Source: JANQMX01 sp965247175
GTDB taxonomy: Bacteria; Pseudomonadota; Alphaproteobacteria; Kiloniellales; DSM-21159
Length of the DNA: 64,000 nucleotides
Direction of reading: 5' to 3'
NCBI GenBank assembly: GCA_965247175.1
Contig: OZ252006.1
Coordinates: 4,278,001-4,342,000 of the forward strand
Shown: positions 18,445-26,346 of the stretch, piece by piece
Numbering within the stretch: the first letter of the stretch is position 1
Layout: each line of letters begins with the position of its first letter
Program-made: the position numbers and the translations under genes
The notes under the pieces: model-generated
Database searches by the model: none
What the model saw: the letters and a program-made list of their open reading frames with translations, nothing else
What the model was told of the DNA's origin: nothing

Positions 18445-18651
18445 TTGCCAAGCCCGTCGACCAACGCCCTGCCGGCTTGCCCGATTTGCGGCAAGCCCGA
18501 GGCTGGCCGCTATCGCCCTTTCTGCTCCGCGCGTTGCCAGGAGGTCGACCTCGGGCGGTGGCTCAAGGGCGGCTATCGTGTGCCGACCGAGGAGCGACCT
18601 GAGGGCTCGATCGGCGGACCCGAGGATGACGAACTAGCGGGGCGGGAATGA
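18445..18651 (+). CDS. yacG: DNA gyrase inhibitor / zinc-binding protein YacG
   Basis: 68 residues. The start is TTG at 18445, decided by a very strong ribosome binding site AGAAGGGGGA (18431-18440) four bases upstream; no ATG or GTG fits. Four zinc cysteines C12, C15, C27 and C31 form the treble-clef motif CPICGKP...FCSARC. In E. coli YacG binds GyrB and blocks its DNA binding. The C-terminus is acidic. Its stop overlaps the next ATG (ATGA), so the protease is translated with it. Confidence 0.93.
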   Translation: MPSPSTNALPACPICGKPEAGRYRPFCSARCQEVDLGRWLKGGYRVPTEERPEGSIGGPEDDELAGRE

Positions 18652-19619
18652 GCGCCGCTGTTGTTCCTCTGCGCATTGCAGGCATCTGCGCGCTCTTGAG
18701 TCTCCTAGTTCTTGCCGGGGCAGCGCGCGCTCAGGCCATGCCGGCAGAGGTGCTGGACAGCGTGGTTTCCGTGCTGCCTGACTGGCCCGGCTTTGCCCGC
18801 AGCGGCCAAAACCAAGGCGGCCACGACGTGCCGGAGGGCAGCGGTGTGGTCATCGCCGAGGGCGGCTACATCGCGACGGCTTTGCATGTGGTGGAACGGG
18901 CGACCGGCGTGCGGGTGCGCCTGTCCGACGGTCGCGTGCTGTCGGCCCGGGTGGTCGGCGGCGATCCGGCGACCGATGTCGCCGTCCTCAAGGTCGAGGA
19001 GGATCTTCCGGTCATCGCCCTCGGCGCGGAACCGACCCTCGGCAGCCAGGTCTGTGCCATCGGCAATGCCTTTGGTCTGGACCTCTCGCTCACCTGCGGC
19101 GTGGTTTCGGCGCTGCATCGCAGCGGCACCGGCTTCAACCCCATCGAGGACTTCGTGCAGACCGACGCGGCCGTCAATCCAGGCACGTCAGGCGGAGCGC
19201 TGGTCGACGGCGAGGGCCGGCTGGTCGGCATGATCTCGGCCATCTTCACCCTGCAGTCTGACGGTGACATCGGGGTGAACTTCGCCGTGTCCACGCCGCT
19301 GCTGATGCGGGTGGCCAAGGATCTGATGGAAGGTGGCCGGGTCAGGCGGGTCTTCAGCGGACTGATCGTCGAGAGCTTGCCTGACGCGCTCCGCAGCACG
19401 CTGGCAGGGGTGCGCATCCGTGCGGTGCGGCCGAACAGCCCGGCGAGCAAGGCGGGAGTCCAGGCGGGCGACCTGCTCCTGGCGGTGGGCAAGCGGCCGG
19501 TGCGGCGGCCAAGCGACGTCTCCTCCGCCTTCGGGCTCAAAAGGCCCGGCGATCGCGTCATGCTGAGCTTGCAGCGCGATGGGGCGCCGCTGATGGCCGA
19601 GGTTGTACTGGTTCCTTAA
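18648..19619 (+). CDS. Trypsin-like serine protease with PDZ domain (HtrA/DegP-like)
   Basis: 323 residues. A signal peptide (about 1-29, ending ARAQA) sends it to the periplasm. The catalytic triad is visible: H80 in IATALHVVE, D110 in DPATDVAVL and S181 in NPGTSGGAL (the usual HtrA motif is NPGNSGG). One PDZ domain (about 240-320) contains GVRIRAVRPNSPASKAGVQAGD. Family members degrade misfolded envelope proteins. Only one PDZ, so nearer DegS than DegP. Coupled to yacG by ATGA overlap. Confidence 0.9.
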   Translation: MSAAVVPLRIAGICALLSLLVLAGAARAQAMPAEVLDSVVSVLPDWPGFARSGQNQGGHDVPEGSGVVIAEGGYIATALHVVERATGVRVRLSDGRVLSARVVGGDPATDVAVLKVEEDLPVIALGAEPTLGSQVCAIGNAFGLDLSLTCGVVSALHRSGTGFNPIEDFVQTDAAVNPGTSGGALVDGEGRLVGMISAIFTLQSDGDIGVNFAVSTPLLMRVAKDLMEGGRVRRVFSGLIVESLPDALRSTLAGVRIRAVRPNSPASKAGVQAGDLLLAVGKRPVRRPSDVSSAFGLKRPGDRVMLSLQRDGAPLMAEVVLVP

Positions 19620-19683
19620 CGCTCTTGTGCTATTGGTTTTCGGCTTGGCCGGAAGGAGTGCGCTTTCGTCGCCCTTCTGCCGC

Positions 19684-19712
19684 TGGACAGGCCGCCCGGC
19701 AGGCCTTATAAG
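19684..19712 (+). promoter_or_regulatory. Putative sigma-70 promoter of tRNA-Phe
   Basis: TGGACA (19684-19689) and TATAAG (19707-19712) are 17 bases apart, and the tRNA begins 12 bases after the -10 box, the expected distance for a short leader. A near-consensus pair in a GC-rich background directly before a tRNA is good evidence, though untested. Confidence 0.5.
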
Positions 19713-19724
19713 CCTCCCCTCGTT

Positions 19725-19800
19725 GCCCAGGTAGCTCAGTTGGTAGAGCACATGACTGAAAATCATGGTGTCGGTGGTTCAATTCCTCCCCTGGGCACCA
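19725..19800 (+). tRNA. tRNA-Phe(GAA)
   Basis: Starts GCCCAGG at 19725 and ends CCA at 19798-19800. The D-arm has GTAGCTCAG, the anticodon loop CTGAAAA (anticodon GAA), and the T-arm GGTTCAATTCC. Acceptor GCCCAGG pairs with CCTGGGC. Confidence 0.97.
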
Positions 19801-19850
19801 TTCCTCTCTGATTTCAGCGAATTTTGGCGTTGGCCGCGGCTTTTCGGCGC

Positions 19851-20927
19851 CTAGTCCCGCCGTTCTTCGAGCTGTGCGGCGACGAAGAGGTCGGCGGCGG
19901 CCGGGCTGCAGGCCATTGGCGTGTCATGCAGCACGGCAAGGCGCATCAAGGCGCGGAAATCGTCGTCCTGAATGTGGTGCACCTGCGGGTCGGCGAAGAA
20001 AACCACGGCATCCAGCTCTCCCGTGGCGATCAGGGAGCCAAGCTGCTGATCGCCGCCCCAGGTGCCGCGGTGCAGGCGACGGATGGTCAGTTCCGGGTGC
20101 GCTTCCCGTAACATCGCTCCGGTGCCGCCTGTGCAGACCAGGCGATGCCCTTGCAGCGCGCGGGCGTGGCGTGCCACCCAGGCTTTGAGCTGGGCTTTGC
20201 GCTCGTTATGGGCGACCAGGGCGATACGCAGCGGCGCTGTTGAGAAGCGCGCAGCATGCTGGGTGATTGCAAGAATGGAGCGCACTTGGGCCGTCAGGCC
20301 TTCGCCCTCGGCGGGAAAGTCGCCGCTGAGCGCTGCGGTGCCGACGGTGAAGCCGGCGGCACCGGCCGCGGCGACGGCATTGACTCGCTCTTGCCGGTCG
20401 ATGCTGCCGGCCATGATCACGGGCTTGTCGACGGCGGCGCAGACGGCTGCCATCAAGGCCGGCACATCACCCTCGAAGCGGTAGGCCAAGAGGTCGAGGC
20501 CGTGCACCCCTTCCAAAGCCGTCAGCGCCTTGGCGCTGGCGACGATGTCTTCGACGGGGCCTTCCAGCACGCTGGGGTGGCCGGTGATGTGGCCAGCGAA
20601 GGGGTAGTAGCGCAGGGGATGGTCGCGCAGGATCTCGACGACCTCCTCGGCCCGTGTGCCGCCGAGGAGGCAGTCGACCTCCAGGGCGATCGCGGACTTG
20701 GCGGAGGAAAGCTCACTTTCCGCATCCAGGCTGACGACCTCGAGATAGGAGCGGCCGCCGGCATCGCGGATGTCGCTGGCCAGGAGCTTCAGCTCTTCGG
20801 GCGGCAGGCCCACGTCCTTGAAGCCGATGTGCCGCGCGCCGCCGGCCAGCACCTCCTCCAGGCGCCTACGGGCATCGGGGATGGTGCGGTCGTGCGCCGT
20901 CAGCATGAAGATGAAATCGAAGGCCAT
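19851..20927 (-). CDS. TIM-barrel / methylglyoxal-synthase-like fusion protein
   Basis: 358 residues in two parts. Residues 1 to about 230 form an alternating beta/alpha pattern like a TIM barrel (IGFKDVGLP, YLEVVSLD, VDCLLGGTR, KPVIMAGSI, GFTVGTAAL), family not recognised. Residues 233-355 are clearly methylglyoxal-synthase-like: ALVAHNERK (H240, K244), TGGTG 266-270, RGTWGGDQQ with D293, FFADP with D313, and D323. Compared with E. coli MgsA, D20 is Asn (241) and H98 aligns with Gln (320). The whole could be a bifunctional triose-phosphate or aldolase enzyme. A free-standing MgsA is only about 150 residues, so this fusion is unusual. Confidence 0.75.
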   Translation of the reverse strand: MAFDFIFMLTAHDRTIPDARRRLEEVLAGGARHIGFKDVGLPPEELKLLASDIRDAGGRSYLEVVSLDAESELSSAKSAIALEVDCLLGGTRAEEVVEILRDHPLRYYPFAGHITGHPSVLEGPVEDIVASAKALTALEGVHGLDLLAYRFEGDVPALMAAVCAAVDKPVIMAGSIDRQERVNAVAAAGAAGFTVGTAALSGDFPAEGEGLTAQVRSILAITQHAARFSTAPLRIALVAHNERKAQLKAWVARHARALQGHRLVCTGGTGAMLREAHPELTIRRLHRGTWGGDQQLGSLIATGELDAVVFFADPQVHHIQDDDFRALMRLAVLHDTPMACSPAAADLFVAAQLEERRD

Positions 20928-21011
20928 GGTGCAGCTCTCCCCGCCTTGGCCGGGATGGTGAGCGCGCCGGCCTTATCAGGCTTTAGCGTATCCCGTCCCG
21001 TCCTTCGCCCA

Positions 21012-22193
21012 TCATCGCCGCCAGGGCGCCAGCGGCAAGAGAGAAAGCAGGGCCGAGATCGCCAGCAGCTGAAATGCCGCTTCAAAGCCGCCGGCGTAGG
21101 AGGCGACGAGGCTGAAGAGGACCGGCCCAACAATGAACCCGGCGAAGATGCCGAGCGAAAGGACGCTGTTGGCTTCCGGCACCTGACCGTCTGGGGCAAG
21201 GCTGGTGACCTCGGCAATGAGTATGCCGTTCCAGTTTCCGATCACCAGGCCGAGTACCATGACGCAGAGCGCCACGAGCAGCAGTGGGCTCGTTGGCTGG
21301 AGAAGCGAGAGCAACGCGATGGCTGCAGCACCGGAGACGGCCGTAATCGCCAGCATGCCGAAGCGGCCGGTGGCGCTGTCGGCCAGCCACCCAGAGGTGA
21401 TGCGCCCCGGAATGCCGACGGCTTGAAAGAGTGCATAGAGCGAACCGGCGGTAGCCAGGGAATAGCCCAGACCGGTGACGAGGTAGGTAACCAGGAAAGC
21501 GTTGGCACTGCCTTGGACGACAGCGAGAAGCGCTCCGAAGATCATCAGGCGGAGGATATCCTGCCGGCCCGCGAGTGGCAGCAGACCGCGCAGATCGAGC
21601 AAAGGCCGGTTCCTGCTCTCCGTTTCATTCGGTATCTGTGAGGTCAGATCGCGGGGAAAGAGCTGGATGGCCGTGAGGCACAGGACGCAAAGCACGGCCA
21701 AGCACAGCAGGGCGGCTTGCCAGCCCCACAGTGCGGCCACGGCGGGCAAGAGCAGACCAGCCAGGATGGCGCCAGCCGGCATGCCGGCCTGCTTGATGGC
21801 AAAGGCAAGGGTCAGTCGCTTCGCGGGAACGCTTGCATGGAGCAGCGCCGCGCTGGCTGGTGCGTTCGTGCCGAAGCCAAGGCCCAACATGAGGCCTGCC
21901 GCCAGAACCAGCCACCAGTTCCCGAAGAGGACGATCAGCAAGGCGACGGCGCAAAGCGCCGCACCAAGCTGAAGGCAACGGATTGGGCCGGTTCGGTGGG
22001 TCAGGCCGGCGCCGAGGAGGTAGAACACCACAGCGCCGGCCGCCACGGCCGAGGAATAATAGCCGACGTAGGATGCCGGAACGCCTGCCTCGGCCGTGAT
22101 CAACGGTCCGAGGACAGGCACGGCGACATCGGCGGCAGTCGTGGCCATCTGGACCGCCAGGGCAGCAGAAAGGGGTCCGTACCAGGACCTCAC
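21012..22193 (-). CDS. MFS transporter
   Basis: 393 residues, GTG start. About twelve hydrophobic helices in two halves. The loop AGLTHRTGPIRC after helix 2 fits the MFS motif A region, and the second half mirrors it around SGWLADSATGRFGM. No long extramembrane domain. It follows the TIM-barrel/MGS gene by about 85 bases on the same strand but its own gene lies upstream in transcription, so the two may be one unit with the carrier first. The substrate is unknown. Confidence 0.85.
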   Translation of the reverse strand: MRSWYGPLSAALAVQMATTAADVAVPVLGPLITAEAGVPASYVGYYSSAVAAGAVVFYLLGAGLTHRTGPIRCLQLGAALCAVALLIVLFGNWWLVLAAGLMLGLGFGTNAPASAALLHASVPAKRLTLAFAIKQAGMPAGAILAGLLLPAVAALWGWQAALLCLAVLCVLCLTAIQLFPRDLTSQIPNETESRNRPLLDLRGLLPLAGRQDILRLMIFGALLAVVQGSANAFLVTYLVTGLGYSLATAGSLYALFQAVGIPGRITSGWLADSATGRFGMLAITAVSGAAAIALLSLLQPTSPLLLVALCVMVLGLVIGNWNGILIAEVTSLAPDGQVPEANSVLSLGIFAGFIVGPVLFSLVASYAGGFEAAFQLLAISALLSLLPLAPWRR

Positions 22194-22329
22194 TATCTGA
22201 AGCGCCTTGGGCCCGACTTTCCGCCGCCCGCGTCTTCAAGGCTCGCTGCAAGCATGGCGGCACGCTAGTGCATGGCGGCGAAACCTGGAAGAGCCCTCAA
22301 AGCCCAGGGGCGCCTATCGGCGCGTTCGA

Positions 22330-22956
22330 TCAGGCAAGCTTGGTTGTGCCGATGGCGAAGCTGTCGCGGGCCAGCATCGCATCTGCCCAACGCTTGGAAT
22401 GGGGCAAGTCCTCCGGCAGGGCCTTCTCCATCATACGACACACGAAAAGTGCCGCCATGCCGGTAATGTCGGCGATCGTGAGCTTGTCGCCGGTTACGAA
22501 GGGCCTGCCGTCCGACAACTGGCGGTCGAGCCACGCCCAGTTCTTGTCGAACAGGCGCATCTGCGAGTCGGCATAGGCCGGCAGTTGTTCGCACTTGTCG
22601 GCGAAGAACGGGATGGTGTGACGGCCGACGTTGCCGATCGGCCCAAAGATCTGTTGTTCCATGCGCCGATTCCACATTTCGACCCATGCTTGGTCGTAGG
22701 CATCCTCACCCATCAGGCGAGGGGCGGCCTGGCGTTCCTCGAAATAGCGGCAGATCGCGACACTCTCGGTCAGAATGTTGCCGTCGTCGCATTCGAGCAC
22801 GGGCAGCTCCCCGAGCGAGTTAATGGCCAAGAACTCTGGTGTCCGCGTCCCGCCGCCCAGGACGTCGACTTTCTGTCGCTCGACCTCGATACCCTTCTCG
22901 GCCAGAAAGGCGCGAACGCGCAGCGAATTGGGCGTGACGGCGTCGTATAGCTTCAT
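22330..22956 (-). CDS. Glutathione S-transferase family protein
   Basis: 208 residues, normal GST length. The N-terminal thioredoxin-like domain (about 1-80) has the start MKLYDAVTPNSLRVRAFLAEKGI and the conserved ELPVLECDDGNILTESVAIC, whose cis-Pro and Glu-Ser contact glutathione. A helical C-terminal domain follows, with FVTGDKLTIADI. It probably conjugates or reduces electrophiles. It faces away from the arsR gene and shares its control region, so it is likely repressed by that ArsR protein. Confidence 0.9.
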   Translation of the reverse strand: MKLYDAVTPNSLRVRAFLAEKGIEVERQKVDVLGGGTRTPEFLAINSLGELPVLECDDGNILTESVAICRYFEERQAAPRLMGEDAYDQAWVEMWNRRMEQQIFGPIGNVGRHTIPFFADKCEQLPAYADSQMRLFDKNWAWLDRQLSDGRPFVTGDKLTIADITGMAALFVCRMMEKALPEDLPHSKRWADAMLARDSFAIGTTKLA

Positions 22957-22993
22957 GGGTCTTCCTCTTCACAGATCGTGTTGGATTTGATAC

Positions 22994-23009
22994 TCAACTT
23001 ATCGGTTGA
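22994..23009. promoter_or_regulatory. ArsR-type operator, site 1
   Basis: TCAAC-TTATCG-GTTGA, a perfect 5-bp inverted repeat with a 6-base spacer, closest to the GST start. The same pattern recurs at 23032-23047. Confidence 0.6.
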
Positions 23010-23031
23010 TTATTCCAGGTAGAGAAAAGAG

Positions 23032-23047
23032 TCAACCAGTCAGTTGA
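23032..23047. promoter_or_regulatory. ArsR-type operator, site 2
   Basis: TCAAC-CAGTCA-GTTGA, identical arms and spacer length to site 1, centred 38 bases away and ending 19 bases before the arsR start. In this position a bound dimer would block arsR-SRPBCC transcription. Confidence 0.6.
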
Positions 23048-23066
23048 GTAAGGATGCGAACCAGCA

Positions 23067-23387
23067 ATGCCCGATCTGAATCGCGTTTTCTCTGCGCTGA
23101 GCGATGAGACCCGTCGCGCGATTGTCGCCAGGCTATCCCAAGGAGAGACTCCGCTGTCCGACTTGGCCGAACCCTTCGACATGTCGCTGACGGCTGTTTC
23201 CAAGCACGTGCGCGTGCTCTCGGATGCCGGCCTCGTCAGCGTCAAGAAGCGCGGGCGAACGCGCTACTGCCATTTGGAAGCAGCGCCCATGAAGGACGCT
23301 GTGGATTGGCTCGATCACTATCGAACGTTCTGGGAAGGGCAACTCGACTCGCTGGCCCGCTATCTGAACGAGGAAGAGCGGACATGA
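23067..23387 (+). CDS. ArsR-family transcriptional regulator
   Basis: 106 residues forming one winged-helix domain. FSALSDETRRAIVARLSQG opens it, the recognition region is SLTAVSKHVRVLSDAGLVSV, and the wing is KKRGRTRYCHLEA. The Cys pair of metal-sensing ArsR/SmtB proteins (ELCVCDL) is absent, so it is not a metal sensor of that type. It belongs to the subgroup encoded with an SRPBCC/AHSA1 partner, which follows with an ATGA overlap. Autorepression through the two TCAAC-N6-GTTGA sites is likely. Confidence 0.9.
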   Translation: MPDLNRVFSALSDETRRAIVARLSQGETPLSDLAEPFDMSLTAVSKHVRVLSDAGLVSVKKRGRTRYCHLEAAPMKDAVDWLDHYRTFWEGQLDSLARYLNEEERT

Positions 23388-23854
23388 ACTTTCTTCGCAG
23401 CGAGGTCGGCGATGAGCCCGTGATCGTAGAGGGAACACTGCGAGGCTCTGCGGCGCGGGTGTTTCGTGCCTGGACCGTGCCGGAGGAGATCGTCAAATGG
23501 TTCGGGTTGAAAGCCGGCGCGGTAAGCTCTGCGGAAATCGATCTTCGGGTCGGTGGCCGTTGGCGCTTTGTCATGGAAGACAACGAGATTTGCCGCGCGA
23601 GTCTCGAGGGCGAGTACCTGACAATTGAACCTGGCCGGAGTTTGGCCTTCAGCTGGCGATACCGGCGCGAGTACCCCGACGGTCGGCAAGAGACGACGTC
23701 GGACTCGAAGGTGACCATCCAGTTCCAAGACGACGATGGCTACACCCAGATCTCTCTTCGCCATGAAGGCATCGTCCGGGAAGACGGCCGTTCGGGCGTT
23801 GGCATGGGATGGAACGCCAGCTTCCGGCAACTCGCCGAGTGGCTATCGGAATAA
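23384..23854 (+). CDS. SRPBCC (AHSA1-like) domain protein
   Basis: 156 residues from ATG 23384, overlapping the arsR stop; earlier in-frame starts lie inside arsR. The START-like fold shows VFRAWTVPEEIVKWFGLKAG, then LRVGGRWRFVMED, and the closing GMGWNASFRQLAEWLSE. The family binds hydrophobic small molecules; ArsR-linked members are often of unknown ligand and may bind the same inducer or act with the co-regulated GST. Confidence 0.88.
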   Translation: MNFLRSEVGDEPVIVEGTLRGSAARVFRAWTVPEEIVKWFGLKAGAVSSAEIDLRVGGRWRFVMEDNEICRASLEGEYLTIEPGRSLAFSWRYRREYPDGRQETTSDSKVTIQFQDDDGYTQISLRHEGIVREDGRSGVGMGWNASFRQLAEWLSE

Positions 23855-24162
23855 TCGTTGCAGGACATGCAGCCGGCACCGCTTTCGGCCGACACAAAGC
23901 GCTAGCGCAGAGGACTGGTCTCGTTATCCGCCGCGGCGGTTTCTCTCCAAGAAATCCTCATAAAAAAAGTCGGAAATCTTCAGGCTTACACCGCGGGCCG
24001 GGGGTAAATGGGGTGCCTCACCGTCGCTGGGCTCGTGATTCCTTCTTCTCCAGCAGGGCAAGGCCGCGGCGGCGGAAGAGACTCATTCACAGGCAATGCC
24101 GAGAGGCGGCCGGACCGCTCCAAGCGGGCGCCGGCACCGTCTCTTCATCACAAGGAAAAGCC
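23855..24162. other. Gap without a recognisable gene
   Basis: About 308 bases between the SRPBCC gene and the rhodanese. A short GC palindrome CCGCCGCGGCGG (23938-23949) followed by TTTCTC may end the upstream transcript weakly. An A-rich patch (around 23960) could hold a promoter, but I see no convincing -35/-10 pair or riboswitch motif. Confidence 0.4.
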
Positions 24163-25056
24163 ATGCCAAGACCTTTGACTGTATTGCGCTCAGCCGCCGC
24201 TGCCTGGGGGGCGGGTGTGGCGCTCTCTCTCGCCGTGGCGAGTGGTGCCCTGGCGTCGGACTACGCGAACTCGCACCTCTTGATCGAAACGGCTCAGCTG
24301 GCCCAACAGCTGGACGAAGAGAACCTTCGCATCATCGACGTCCGTTCGGCAGCGGACTTTGCCAAAGGGCACATTCCGGGTGCGGTGCGTCTCGGCGCCG
24401 ACGATGTGATCGACCCCAATGCGCCGATCGCCGGACATCTCCGCTCGCCGGAGGACATGGCCCAGCGTCTCGGCGCGCTCGGCATCGACAAGGACACCTT
24501 CGTGGTGCTCTACGACGACAAGGGCGGTTTCCACGCCTCCCGCCTCTTCTGGATGCTGGAGCATTTCGGTCACCGCAAGGTTGCGCTGCTCAACGGCGGT
24601 ATCCCGAAGTGGCTCAAGGAAGATCGTGAGATCAGCACCTCGGCATCGCCGGTCGAGCCCAAGCGCTTCGTCGTCAATCTGGTGCCGCGCCGTTCGGCCA
24701 GCGCCGACTGGCTGCTCGAGCGTCGCGATGACCCGAACACGGTGGTGATCGATGTCCGGCCGACCAAGCTCTACAAGGCCGGCCACATTCCCTGGGCACG
24801 CAGCATTCCCTGGAAGCAGAACCTGACCGAGCAGGGCACGCTGAAATCGGCCGAAGAGCTGCTGGCCCACTTCGCCGCACACGGCGTGACCCCGGACAAG
24901 AACGTCGCGGTTCACTGCCAGAACGGCAAGGCCTCGGCGCACAGCTACTTCACACTGCGGCTGCTCGGTTTCGCGCAGATCCGCAGCTACGACCGCTCCT
25001 GGGCCGAATGGGGCACGGCGGACGATCTGCCCAAGGCGTCCGACATCGCCGGCTAA
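24163..25056 (+). CDS. Periplasmic tandem-rhodanese sulfurtransferase
   Basis: 297 residues from ATG 24163, preceded by AAGGAAAAG; the frame is open upstream but not coding-like. A signal peptide (about 1-32, ending GALAS) is followed by two rhodanese domains. The first (about 40-155) has Asp at the catalytic position (YDDKGG) and is inactive, as normal in this architecture. The second holds C252 in HCQNGKAS. The loop C-Q-N-G-K-A differs from both thiosulfate (CRKG) and mercaptopyruvate (CGSG) types, so the sulfur donor is uncertain. Confidence 0.88.
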   Translation: MPRPLTVLRSAAAAWGAGVALSLAVASGALASDYANSHLLIETAQLAQQLDEENLRIIDVRSAADFAKGHIPGAVRLGADDVIDPNAPIAGHLRSPEDMAQRLGALGIDKDTFVVLYDDKGGFHASRLFWMLEHFGHRKVALLNGGIPKWLKEDREISTSASPVEPKRFVVNLVPRRSASADWLLERRDDPNTVVIDVRPTKLYKAGHIPWARSIPWKQNLTEQGTLKSAEELLAHFAAHGVTPDKNVAVHCQNGKASAHSYFTLRLLGFAQIRSYDRSWAEWGTADDLPKASDIAG

Positions 25057-25131
25057 GCCAAGCCAGTCCACCGCCCCAGGGCTCTCGCGGCCTTGGGCGG
25101 TGGCTGGGTCTTCAGAACTGGAATCGACGTT

Positions 25132-25956
25132 ATGAACATGATGCAAAATCCCCTGCGGATGAAAGCGGCCGCCACCTACGATGCGGCCTCCGACCGCTTC
25201 GATGCCGCGCCGCTCGGCTTCTGGGCGCGCCACGGCCAACGGGCGGTCGCCCGTATCAGGCTCAAGCCCAAGGCCTGGGTGCTCGATGTCGGTTGCGGCA
25301 CCGGCGCCTCCGCCCTGCCGGCCGCCGCCGCGGTCGGTCTGGACGGTCAGGTGATCGGCATCGACGTGGCCGAAGGGATGTTGGCCGTGGCGCGGGTGAA
25401 AGCCGCCGCGCAGGGCTTCGAAAACACGCATTTCGAGCAGGCCGACATGACGACCTTGGCCTATGAGGAGGGAACCTTCGACGCCGTCGTCAGTGTCTTC
25501 TCGATCTTCTTCGTGCCGGATATGGAAAGACAGGCCAGGGCTCTTTGGCGTTTGGTGCGCCCCGGCGGCCAGCTGGCGGTCACGGTTTGGGGGCCAGACG
25601 CTTTCCAACCTTTGGCGAAGCTCTTTACCGAGGAGCAGCGCCGCGTACGGCCCGAGGCGCCGGAGCCCGTGCGCCCCTGGGAGAGGCTGACCCAGCCCGA
25701 AAACCTGCGTGCTCTGTTGCGTAAGGCGGGTGCCCAAGAGGCAGCGATCGAGATTGCCAACGACAGGCAGTCACTTGCGCGGCCGGAGGATGCCTGGACC
25801 CTGATCATGGGCTCCGGCTACCGCTGGGAAGTCGAGCAACTTGCTGTGGAGAAGCGCGCTCTCGTCAAAGAGGCACTGCTGCGGCGTGTGGCCGAGGGCG
25901 ACATCGACAAGGTCGAAACGTCAGCCTTGCACGCGGTGGCCCGCAAGCCTCTGTAG
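25132..25956 (+). CDS. Class I SAM-dependent methyltransferase
   Basis: 274 residues from ATG 25132; two further ATGs at 25138 and 25141 are close. Motif I is VLDVGCGTGASALPAA (about residues 49-64), then GIDVAEGMLAVAR with the acidic ribose-binding residue and GTFDAVVSVFSIFFVPDM. The layout is that of the UbiE/Methyltransf_11 group. The last third has no family I recognise. The substrate is unknown; it stands 75 bases after the rhodanese gene and may be co-transcribed. Confidence 0.87.
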   Translation: MNMMQNPLRMKAAATYDAASDRFDAAPLGFWARHGQRAVARIRLKPKAWVLDVGCGTGASALPAAAAVGLDGQVIGIDVAEGMLAVARVKAAAQGFENTHFEQADMTTLAYEEGTFDAVVSVFSIFFVPDMERQARALWRLVRPGGQLAVTVWGPDAFQPLAKLFTEEQRRVRPEAPEPVRPWERLTQPENLRALLRKAGAQEAAIEIANDRQSLARPEDAWTLIMGSGYRWEVEQLAVEKRALVKEALLRRVAEGDIDKVETSALHAVARKPL

Positions 25957-26026
25957 TCCAAGATGATCGCTTGCCCGGTTGCGCTTGCGCGGAGCCGGGC
26001 CCGATCTCTTCTGCCGAAGCGGTGCG

Positions 26027-26224
26027 TTAGCCCATCCACTCCTCGGACGCGGCAGCCCGGATGCGCTGGGCCTGACGCTGGCCGGCGACGATCTCCATCT
26101 CGCGTAGCTGAGAGATCAGCACTTCACGCTGCTCCGGCGTCGAGCGATGCACCATCTCGATGATCTGCCGGATGGAGCGCAGCCGCTCCGGCCGCAAGGC
26201 CTCCTGCCATGCAATCTCACTCAC
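26027..26224 (-). CDS. Small helical protein of unknown function
   Basis: 65 residues from a GTG start, supported by a strong ribosome binding site (GGAGG eight bases upstream). Highly charged and probably all helical: ALRPERLRSIRQIIEMV, then TPEQREVLISQLREMEIV. No membrane segment or Cys. It stands alone. I recognise no family; the clean translation signal is the main reason to believe it is real. Confidence 0.6.
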   Translation of the reverse strand: MSEIAWQEALRPERLRSIRQIIEMVHRSTPEQREVLISQLREMEIVAGQRQAQRIRAAASEEWMG

Positions 26225-26346
26225 CGTCCTAACCTCCCGGTCCCCAAGAAGCCCACGACCCTCGGGGGATATCCTGCAAGCACTCGGGCTGTTCTGTCAC
26301 GCACCATTTAGTCGCAAATTGCGGCAGCCAATGGATCGCAAAACGT

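Noticed and set aside
24190..25737. 515-residue minus-strand open frame over the rhodanese and methyltransferase
   Set aside because: Antisense shadow of two genes with clear motifs; no domain recognised in it.
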